DNA of 64,000 bases from assembly GCF_039888675.1 (NCBI RefSeq), contig NZ_JBDQQR010000001.1, positions 1,116,001 through 1,180,000 of the forward strand, read 5' to 3'. How positions within the stretch are numbered: position 1 is the stretch's first letter; each line of letters opens with the position of its first letter. The stretch is from Mesorhizobium sp. CAU 1732 (lineage in GTDB: Bacteria > Pseudomonadota > Alphaproteobacteria > Rhizobiales > Rhizobiaceae). The notes below the pieces were generated by a model. That model was not told the origin of the DNA. It did no database searches and saw nothing but the letters and a program-made list of their open reading frames with translations. Position numbers and translations under genes: made by a program. Shown piece by piece: positions 34,069-40,942 of the stretch.

Positions 34069-35133
34069 CTATGCGTAGCGGTAGGGCGCGCCCGCACCGC
34101 GCATCGTCTCCTGGTACTTTTTCAGGATATCGACCACCTTCTTGGTACGTTCGCTCGTGCCCGCAACCTCGTCCCAGAACTTCAGCGCCTCGTCCTCGAC
34201 CGTCTTCCACTCGGCTTCCGGGATCGTGGTGAGTTCGAGCTTGCCACCGGTCGTGCGGTAGTGCGCCTCGCCCCACCAGTACCAATGCTGGCGATAGTAG
34301 TGCGACTGGTCCATCGCCATCTGGAAGAGCGTCTTGAGGTGATCGGGCACCGCCTCCCACTTCTCGGAATTGGCGAAGAACGAGCCGGCCCAAGCGCCGT
34401 TGATGTTGTTGGTGAGGTAGTACTGGTTGATGTCGGCCCAGCCCACCGTGTAGGCCTCCGTCGCGCCACACCATGCGACGCCGTCGAGCTCGCCCGTCTG
34501 GATGGCGACCTCGATGTCTTCCCACGGCAGCGTCACCGGCACGATGCCGAAGCGCTCCATGAAACGCCCGCCTGTCGGGAAGGTGAAGACGCGCAGGCCC
34601 TTGAAGTCCTCGAGCGAGCGGATGGGCTTCGTGGTCACGAAGTTGCAGGGGTCCCACGCGCCGGCCGACAGCCAGGTGACGCCGGGGATTTCGGCATAGG
34701 CCTCTTCCCAGATTTCCTTCAGGCCATACCAGTTCCACAACACGGGAACGTCGAGGCCGTAGCGTGAGGCAAAGGGGAAATACGCGCCGAAGACGGACAC
34801 GTCGACCGGCGAAGCCATCGAATCGTCGTCCGACTGCGCCGCGTCGATCGTGCCCTGTTGCACCGCGCGGAAGAGTTCGCCCTGCGGCACAAGCTGGTCT
34901 GCGGTGTAGAGGTCGATGATCATTTCGCCATTCGCCGCCTTGTTGAAGGCGTCGATCGACGGCTTGATCACATGTTCGGCCAGTGCCGCGCCGGCATAGG
35001 TCTGCAATCGCCAGCGGATCGGCGACTGCGCGCGCACGTAGGGCGTTGCCAGCGCGGTCGCGCCGACCGCGCCTGCCGTCGTCATGCCCGCCTTCCTGAG
35101 GAAGTCGCGCTTCGTGATGATGTTCTTCGTCAT
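34069..35133 (-). CDS. dctP: TRAP transporter substrate-binding protein DctP
   Basis: A 354-residue periplasmic receptor. The N-terminus has a twin-arginine-like KRDFLRKAG motif followed by a hydrophobic stretch ending ATPYVRAQ. The body has DctP features: TADQLVPQGELFRAVQQGT, FKGLRVFTFPTGGRFMERFG, and VAIQTGELDGVAW where the conserved arginine-binding fold lies. It closely resembles the C4-dicarboxylate/mannitol subclass with many tryptophans. The substrate is not predictable. It is the third gene of the dctQ-dctM-dctP operon, 129 bp downstream of dctM. Confidence 0.94.
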   Translation of the reverse strand: MTKNIITKRDFLRKAGMTTAGAVGATALATPYVRAQSPIRWRLQTYAGAALAEHVIKPSIDAFNKAANGEMIIDLYTADQLVPQGELFRAVQQGTIDAAQSDDDSMASPVDVSVFGAYFPFASRYGLDVPVLWNWYGLKEIWEEAYAEIPGVTWLSAGAWDPCNFVTTKPIRSLEDFKGLRVFTFPTGGRFMERFGIVPVTLPWEDIEVAIQTGELDGVAWCGATEAYTVGWADINQYYLTNNINGAWAGSFFANSEKWEAVPDHLKTLFQMAMDQSHYYRQHWYWWGEAHYRTTGGKLELTTIPEAEWKTVEDEALKFWDEVAGTSERTKKVVDILKKYQETMRGAGAPYRYA

Positions 35134-35240
35134 GTCGTATCTCCCATCTGTTGCATTCGGTACGGAGTTCCCTTTTCCGACGCGGTTCCTTTCCCTGTGA
35201 GCAAATCCTCTTCTTGAGAGAGGTTGGGTCGTGGACCAGG

Positions 35241-35272
35241 CATTCCTATCAGCCCCTCATTCCTATCGGCCC
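35241..35272. repeat. Short tandem duplication at the end of dctM
   Basis: CATTCCTATCAGCCC (35241-35255) is repeated two bases later as CATTCCTATCGGCCC (35258-35272), 14 of 15 identical. The second copy contains the dctM stop codon. Confidence 0.7.
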
Positions 35273-36588
35273 ATGTAGAGGTTGGGCAGCCACAGCGCGA
35301 TCTGCGGAAAGACCATCAGGATCGCGATGGTGAGCACCATCATGAAGAAGAACGGGATGATCGACCGGTAGATGTCCGGCAGAGTGATCTCGGGCGGCGC
35401 CATCGCGCGCATCAGGAAGAGATTGTAGCCGAAGGGCGGGGTGATGTACGCGATCTGGCAGGTGATCGTGTAGAGAACGCCGAACCAGACGAGATCGAAT
35501 TCGAGCATCCGCACCAGCGGAATGTAGAGCGGCGCGACGATCACCAGCATCGCAGTATCGTCGAGGAAGATGCCGAGGATCACGAACGAAACCATCATCG
35601 CGATGAGGATTTCCCAGCGGTTCAGGTCCCATGTGTTGAGCAGCAGGCTCTCGATCGCGCGCACCGCGCCGAGCCCGTCATAGACGGAGCTGAAACACAG
35701 CGCGCCAAGGATGATCCAGAGGAACATGCAGCTCACCGAGAGCGTGTTCCGCGTCGAGGATTCGAGAACCGTGCGGTTCAGGCGACCCGTAACCAGTGCC
35801 GCCAGAAGCGCCAGAACGGCGCCCACGACGGAGCTTTCGACGAGGCTCGTCACGCCCGTCATGAACAGCCCCATGATCGCCGCGAAGATGCCGAGCGGCA
35901 GAATGCCGGCGGTCAGAAGCCTGTATTTTTCCGCGCGCGGGATGGCGTCGAGCTCTTCCCTGGGGATGGCAGGCCCCATCTCCGGGTTCATCCGGCAGCG
36001 GATATAGATGTAGATCGTGAAAAGCGTCGCCATCAGCAGACCCGGCACGATGCCGGCGAGCCACAATTGCAGCACCGGCTGGCGTGCGATCATCGCGTAG
36101 AGAACCAGAACGACGCTGGGCGGGATCAGGATGCCGAGCGACGAGCCGCCCTGGATGACACCCGTTACCATGATCTTGTTATAGCCGCGCTTGAGCAGTT
36201 CGGGCAGGGCGACGGTCGCGCCGATGGCCATGCCGGCGACCGACAGGCCGTTCATGCACGAGATGAGCACCATCAGCCCCATCGTGCCGATCGCGAGGCC
36301 GCCGCGAACGCCGCCGAACCAGACGTGGAACATCCGGTAGAGATTTCCCGCAATGCCGGATTCCGACAGGATGTATCCCATGAAGACGAAGAACGGCACG
36401 GTGATGAGCGGAAACCAGTTCAGCACCTGGATGGTGGCGTTGAACGGCATCTCCGCCGAGCCCTTGCCCCAGAGCGCAAGCGCGGCGGCCGCCCCCACGA
36501 AACCGATGACGCCGAAGACCCGCTGGCCGGTCGCCATCAAAAGCAGCATCGACGCGAACATGAAGACGGTGATCAGCTCCGAACTCAT
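35263..36588 (-). CDS. dctM: TRAP transporter large permease DctM
   Basis: A 441-residue permease with about 12 membrane helices of the DctM family. Signatures include PFFVFMGYILSESGIAGNLY, GGVRGGLAIGTMGLMVLISC, QGGSSLGILIPPSVVLVLYA and ITPPFGYNLFLMRAM. It drives sodium-coupled uptake of the ligand delivered by DctP. ATG 36588 overlaps the dctQ stop (ATGA), so the two are translationally coupled. Confidence 0.96.
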   Translation of the reverse strand: MSSELITVFMFASMLLLMATGQRVFGVIGFVGAAAALALWGKGSAEMPFNATIQVLNWFPLITVPFFVFMGYILSESGIAGNLYRMFHVWFGGVRGGLAIGTMGLMVLISCMNGLSVAGMAIGATVALPELLKRGYNKIMVTGVIQGGSSLGILIPPSVVLVLYAMIARQPVLQLWLAGIVPGLLMATLFTIYIYIRCRMNPEMGPAIPREELDAIPRAEKYRLLTAGILPLGIFAAIMGLFMTGVTSLVESSVVGAVLALLAALVTGRLNRTVLESSTRNTLSVSCMFLWIILGALCFSSVYDGLGAVRAIESLLLNTWDLNRWEILIAMMVSFVILGIFLDDTAMLVIVAPLYIPLVRMLEFDLVWFGVLYTITCQIAYITPPFGYNLFLMRAMAPPEITLPDIYRSIIPFFFMMVLTIAILMVFPQIALWLPNLYMGR

Positions 36589-37097
36589 GTGAGGGGCTTC
36601 CCGCGTGCGATGGCGATGTCCTTGAAGAGCGACGAGATGCATTGGAGCAGCATCAGGAAGATGCCGAACGTCATGACGGCCTTGATCGGCCACATCGGCG
36701 GCGCCCAGGACGTGTAGTTCTTCTGGTTGTAGGACCAGGCATACTCGGTCGAAGACAGCCCGCCATAGAGGAGGACCCCAAGATAGAACAGGATGAAGAG
36801 GATGGTGATCGCGTCGGTCACGGCGCGGCGGTACGGCGAGAAATTCGAGTAGAACAGATCCATGCGCACATGGCCGTCGAGTTGCAGCGAATAGGCCCCG
36901 CCGAGCAGGTAATAGGCTGCCAGCAGGAACTGCGACATCTCCATCACCCAGTTCACCGGCATGCCGAGCACCACGCGCGAGAAGATCGCGTAGAGCATGA
37001 TCCCGCCCATCACAAACAGGAGGTTCATCGCGAAACGGCCGACCCAGCGGTTGAACGTGTCCACGCAACGGACGTAGAGCGTGACCGCCTGCCTCAA
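36585..37097 (-). CDS. dctQ: TRAP transporter small permease DctQ
   Basis: A 170-residue, four-helix DctQ protein (FAMNLLFVMGGIMLYAIFSR and GGAYSLQLDGHVRMDLFYS are typical). No ATG is available at the right place. The start is TTG 37097, supported by GGGAGG seven bases upstream. That ribosome site sits inside the relic ORF of an amidohydrolase, whose stop TGA overlaps the TTG. The arrangement suggests a deletion brought the present start and upstream sequence together. Confidence 0.9.
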   Translation of the reverse strand: MRQAVTLYVRCVDTFNRWVGRFAMNLLFVMGGIMLYAIFSRVVLGMPVNWVMEMSQFLLAAYYLLGGAYSLQLDGHVRMDLFYSNFSPYRRAVTDAITILFILFYLGVLLYGGLSSTEYAWSYNQKNYTSWAPPMWPIKAVMTFGIFLMLLQCISSLFKDIAIARGKPLT

Positions 37098-37219
37098 CGC
37101 GACGCCTCCCTGCCGACGCCGCACCCCGAAGTATGTTCGCAGATGATCAGGAAAGGACCTGAAGCATCGATGCCGAGCACGTCGACAGTGGGTTCGCCCG
37201 CCGCTCGACTGCCGGTCAT
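37094..37219 (-). pseudogene. 5' remnant of an N-formylglutamate amidohydrolase-like gene
   Basis: A 41-codon frame beginning MTGSRAAGEPTVDVLGIDAS continues with GPFLIICEHTSGCGVG, the pattern with which one branch of N-formylglutamate amidohydrolases starts (xPFxxxCEHAS). Everything after that is missing: the frame stops at the dctQ start. It may still serve as a leader peptide through which dctQ is translationally coupled. The assignment is from motif memory. Confidence 0.45.
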
Positions 37220-37527
37220 GCCACCGTCTTCTTGCCCATCGAAGTCTCCCGCTCTCCACGCCATCATTTCAGAGCGACTTGGACAGTCAAGGACGTTTTG
37301 ACGCTTTCTCTTCAGCGGGTCGCCGTTGATGCATTCTGTTAACAGCATGTTGGTCTGCGAGATGGACCGGCTGTAGGAGAACTGGCGTGGCCGATCGGTA
37401 TAATCTGACCGGTGCTGTGCGCATGCGTGCAGGCTTCGATGGTTTGATACGCGCCCAGCATCAGTTGGCATGAAGATGCATGAGGACCTCTTCGCCGGGA
37501 CGCTCGTTCCGGGAATTCGTCTGAGAT
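37220..37527. other. Upstream region of the TRAP operon
   Basis: 308 bp without a gene. It should contain the operon promoter. A possible operator is GTCAA (37286-37290) and TTGAC (37298-37302) with a 7-bp spacer. No strong -35/-10 pair was identified. Confidence 0.4.
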
Positions 37528-38406
37528 CTATTCGCCGACGACCCGCAATACGTGTTCGTTGGCCTGTGGCAGGTTCTCGCTCTGAACCGCGTCACCCTGC
37601 GCGATTGCCTCGCCAAGCTTGACGCCGATGACCGCGAACATTTTTGCCGCGTCCTGGTTGCGGCGCGCAGCGACGAGCACGCCGCTCATCGTATGACGTG
37701 CCGCCTGCAGCGCATTCAGGATGTCTTCGGCTGACATGTCGTCGCGTACGTATCGGTCGAGCGTGCTGTCGATGAGGTCGAGATCGCTCTCGATCCGGCT
37801 TGTAAGAGCGGTTGCGCGCGCACCGAGTTGGGATGAAGCAATCGCGATCTCGCCTGCCTGCGCCGTGAACACTTCGGACTTCGCGGCCTGCATGTCCCGC
37901 ATTTCCTGAAGCGTCGATGCCACAGCGTTGAAATCCTGCGCCAGAGATCTGTGATCCTGCGGCAGGTCGACCTTGATGCGCGTGGAATAGTCGCCTTCGG
38001 CAAGCCGCCTGATTCCCGCTCCCATCAGCGAGGCCAACGCTGCCTGAACCCGCATCGATGATTGACGTGCAGCGATGCTCTGCCGTGCAGCTTCGACCGC
38101 CAGCGTGACCTCACGGCCTTCACCGGACGCGGTGGCTGCACCGGGTTCCTGATCCGCGATCCGTCCCACGGCTTCCACCGCGTCGCTCAGCGTCTTCTCG
38201 ATCGCCGTACGCGAGGCAGCCCATGAGATTGCCGAGACGAGCGCGGCGGGCAGCGCGAGCGACAGCGCCATAAGCGAGTAGCTCGGAACCAGCGCACCGT
38301 CGGCTGTCGCAAGCGTCAAGACGATGCCCGATGCGCACAGGCTCGTCAGCGCAGCAGTCAGAGCGACCTTCGCCGAGGCGGTTGGTTGTTGAATGCGCTT
38401 GGCCAT
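37528..38406 (-). CDS. Membrane protein with HAMP-like and chemoreceptor-like linker, no signalling tip
   Basis: A 292-residue protein. Two close transmembrane helices (about 14-34 and 43-65) with almost no periplasmic loop are followed by a coiled region. A HAMP-like segment reads IRRLAEGDYSTRIKVDLPQD, then DFNAVASTLQEMRDMQAAKS, as in rhizobial chemoreceptors. The C-terminus lacks the conserved receptor hairpin that binds CheA/CheW and ends in a short unrelated domain. It could be a receptor-derived membrane sensor or scaffold. There are no other che genes nearby. The start is ATG 38406. Confidence 0.7.
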   Translation of the reverse strand: MAKRIQQPTASAKVALTAALTSLCASGIVLTLATADGALVPSYSLMALSLALPAALVSAISWAASRTAIEKTLSDAVEAVGRIADQEPGAATASGEGREVTLAVEAARQSIAARQSSMRVQAALASLMGAGIRRLAEGDYSTRIKVDLPQDHRSLAQDFNAVASTLQEMRDMQAAKSEVFTAQAGEIAIASSQLGARATALTSRIESDLDLIDSTLDRYVRDDMSAEDILNALQAARHTMSGVLVAARRNQDAAKMFAVIGVKLGEAIAQGDAVQSENLPQANEHVLRVVGE

Positions 38407-38491
38407 CGCTGCGGGGTTACCTTCGCCGAAAGCCCATCCTCGCAGAACAAGCTTGCACGAACTTTGCGCCGGATCGCATGGTCTCCAACTG

Positions 38492-38520
38492 TTGACAATC
38501 CGCATGCCTGCTCGTCTATC
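38492..38520 (+). promoter_or_regulatory. Probable promoter of the SAF-domain dehydrogenase gene
   Basis: A perfect -35 TTGACA (38492-38497), a 17-bp spacer and a weak -10 TCTATC (38515-38520), 32 bp before the start codon. Confidence 0.35.
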
Positions 38521-38552
38521 TCGGCGAAAGAGCATGAAGCATTGGAGAACCG

Positions 38553-39872
38553 ATGACCAACGTCGCACTGACGGGACTTGCCCGCGATCTCGCCAAGCGC
38601 GAAGAGGCTGGTCGGCCCGTGCGCATCGGCCTCGTCGGCTGCGGTGAAATGGGCACCGACATCGTCACCCAGGTCGCGCAGATGAAAGGCATCGTGGTTT
38701 CCGCCATCGCCGACACGCGCGGCGAGCGCGCCCGCGAGGCCGTGAAAATCGCGCAGCGACCCGCCGACAGCGCAGGCGAGGCATCGTCCATGTCAGCCAT
38801 GACCACGCTGATCGAAGCGGGAAAGACCGCGATCGTGCCGGATTCGTCTCTCGTGGCGACGCATGATCTGGTCGATGTCGTGATCGACGCGACCGGTAAG
38901 CCCGCCGTCGGGGCCGAGATCGGCATCAAGGCCATGGAGCACGGCAAGCATCTGGTGATGATGAATGTCGAGGCCGACGTCACCATCGGCGCCTATCTGA
39001 AGCATGCGGCGCAAAAACTCGGCGTCGTCTATTCGCTCGGCGCGGGCGACGAGCCGTCATCCTGCATGGAACTGATCGAGTTCGTCTCCGCGATGGGGCA
39101 CAAGGTCGTCGCGGCCGGCAAGGGCAAGAACAATCCGCTCAACCACGACGCGACGCCTGACGAGTATCGCGCGGAAGCCGAGCGCCGCAACATGAACCCG
39201 CGCATGCTGGTCGAGTTCGTCGACGGCTCCAAGACGATGGTCGAGATGGCCGCGATCGCCAACGCCACCGGCCTCGTTCCGGATAAACCGGGCATGCACG
39301 GCCCCGCGGCCACTCGCGACGAACTGTCGAGCGTGCTGTGCCCGGTCGAGGATGGCGGTGTTCTGTCGCGCAAGGGCGTGGTCGATTTCTCGATCGGCAA
39401 GGGTGTCGCGCCGGGCGTCTTCGTCATCGCGGAGATGGCGCATCCGCGCCTGCGCGAGCGCATGAACGATCTTAAGCTGGGCGAGGGGCCGTACTACACC
39501 TTCTTCCGCCCCTATCATCTAACGAGCCTCGAAGTGCCGCTGACCTGCGCGCGCGCCGTGCTCTACGGCAAGGCCGACATGGTGCCGCTCGACAAGCCTG
39601 TCGCGGAGGTCTGCGCCGTGGCCAAGCGGGACCTAAAGCCGGGCGACGCGCTGGATGCGATCGGCGAATACACCTACCGCTCCTGGATCATGACGGTCGG
39701 GGACGCGCGGAAAAACGACGCGATCCCTTGCGGATTGCTCGAAGGCGGCACGGTCACCCGGCCGATCGCGAAGGGCGAACTCATCACCTATCGCAACGCC
39801 GCGCCAGACGCGCAGTCCGGCCTCGTGATCCTGCGCAAGAAGCAGGACGAGCTGGTGGCAAGTCTGGGGTAG
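38553..39872 (+). CDS. NAD(P)-dependent oxidoreductase with C-terminal SAF domain (homoserine dehydrogenase-like)
   Basis: A 439-residue protein of the COG4091 type. A Rossmann nucleotide fold (VRIGLVGCGEMGTDIVTQVA, near 23-42) and a dehydrogenase-like middle (VVDVVIDATGKPAVGAEIGI, YSLGAGDEPSSCMELIEFV) are followed by a SAF domain (about 355-439, VCAVAKRDLKPGDALDAIGE). Homologues act on sugar acids or are annotated as predicted homoserine dehydrogenases; the substrate is not settled here. It is divergent from the chemoreceptor-like gene. A RIME-like palindrome follows its end. Confidence 0.85.
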   Translation: MTNVALTGLARDLAKREEAGRPVRIGLVGCGEMGTDIVTQVAQMKGIVVSAIADTRGERAREAVKIAQRPADSAGEASSMSAMTTLIEAGKTAIVPDSSLVATHDLVDVVIDATGKPAVGAEIGIKAMEHGKHLVMMNVEADVTIGAYLKHAAQKLGVVYSLGAGDEPSSCMELIEFVSAMGHKVVAAGKGKNNPLNHDATPDEYRAEAERRNMNPRMLVEFVDGSKTMVEMAAIANATGLVPDKPGMHGPAATRDELSSVLCPVEDGGVLSRKGVVDFSIGKGVAPGVFVIAEMAHPRLRERMNDLKLGEGPYYTFFRPYHLTSLEVPLTCARAVLYGKADMVPLDKPVAEVCAVAKRDLKPGDALDAIGEYTYRSWIMTVGDARKNDAIPCGLLEGGTVTRPIAKGELITYRNAAPDAQSGLVILRKKQDELVASLG

Positions 39873-39885
39873 CGCGACGTCTCTT

Positions 39886-39936
39886 CCTTCTCCCCGTTCA
39901 CGGGGAGAAGGTGCCCGAAGGGCGGATGAGGGGCAG
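39886..39936 (+). repeat. RIME-like palindromic repeat
   Basis: The stem CCTTCTCCCCG/CGGGGAGAAGG (11 bp, TTCA loop) is followed by GCCC-GAA-GGGC and GGATGAGGGGC, the layout of the intergenic palindromic elements common in rhizobial genomes. It sits between the convergent dehydrogenase and proC genes and may also act as terminator. Confidence 0.8.
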
Positions 39937-39950
39937 CGCGGCTTCTCAGG

Positions 39951-40763
39951 TTATTTCCCCAGCTCGACCGAGCGCTCTTTCGCCGCCTCGACGGCTTCCG
40001 ACACGAGCTTTTGCAGCCGATCGCCCTCCATGAGCACTGACAGCGCCGCCGCCGTCGTGCCGTTGGGGCTCGTCACCTGCTTGCGCAGTTCGGCGGGCTC
40101 GTCGCTGCTTCCAGCGGCGAGCGCCGCCGCGCCATAGACGGTCTGCATCGCAAGGCGCTTGGCGGTTTCCTGCGGCAATCCCGCGGCTTCGCCCGCAGAC
40201 GCCAGGCACTCGATGAAGTGGAACAGATAGGCGGGGCCGGAGCCTGACACGGCTGTGACGGCATCCATCAGCGCCTCGTCGGCGATCGTCTCGACTTCGC
40301 CGCTGGCCGAGAGGAGTTCGCTGACGAAGGCCGAGGTCTCAGGTGTGACATTCGCGTTCGACACGACCACCATCATGCCCTTGCCGACCGCGGCTGGCGT
40401 GTTCGGCATGCAGCGCACGATCGCGGCATCCGAGCCGAGCAGCGTTTCGAACGCGCTGATCGGCGTGCCGGCGGCAACGCTCAAAAACGTCGCGGTCTTC
40501 GAATAGCGCGCATAGGCGGGCAGGATGCTGAGGATCACCTGCGGCTTGACCGCGAAGATGATCAGGCGCGGCGCGATGTCGGCCCTGAGTTCCTCGACCG
40601 TCGCGAGAGCCGTAACGCCGAGGGCAGCGGCGCGCTCACGAAGCGCATCGGCCGGTTCGATCACGCCGACGTCGCCCGTCGCCAAGTGGCCGGCATCGAG
40701 CCAGCCCTTGAGCATCGCGTAGCCCATATTGCCGCATCCGACGAGCAGTACCTGTAGCGACAT
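39951..40763 (-). CDS. proC: Pyrroline-5-carboxylate reductase
   Basis: A 270-residue protein. The N-terminal NADPH motif VLLVGCGNMGYAMLKGWL and the C-terminal dimerisation domain with DAVTAVSGSGPAYLFHFIE and LRKQVTSPNGTTAAAL are the standard ProC signatures. It performs the last step of proline synthesis. AGGA precedes the ATG. It is transcribed alone, divergent from the Wzz-like gene across 180 bp that hold no other gene. Confidence 0.97.
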   Translation of the reverse strand: MSLQVLLVGCGNMGYAMLKGWLDAGHLATGDVGVIEPADALRERAAALGVTALATVEELRADIAPRLIIFAVKPQVILSILPAYARYSKTATFLSVAAGTPISAFETLLGSDAAIVRCMPNTPAAVGKGMMVVVSNANVTPETSAFVSELLSASGEVETIADEALMDAVTAVSGSGPAYLFHFIECLASAGEAAGLPQETAKRLAMQTVYGAAALAAGSSDEPAELRKQVTSPNGTTAAALSVLMEGDRLQKLVSEAVEAAKERSVELGK

Positions 40764-40942
40764 CGTCCTGAACTCCCGCGTGCTGATGGCCGAGACGGAC
40801 CCTGGGTCACGACTCGTTGAATGTCCATTTGATATCGGATCGGCCTGGAAAAATTAACCATTTGTTTTCCATCGTTGTTTAGGTTGGCTTAACGTTTGGG
40901 AACCCCCGCTCCCCGACATGGCGCCGAGATCCGCAGGCATCG

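Noticed and set aside
35224..36717. A 497-codon plus-strand frame rich in His, Asp, Glu and Arg
   Set aside because: Antisense to dctM; composition is the mirror of membrane-protein codons and no domain is visible.
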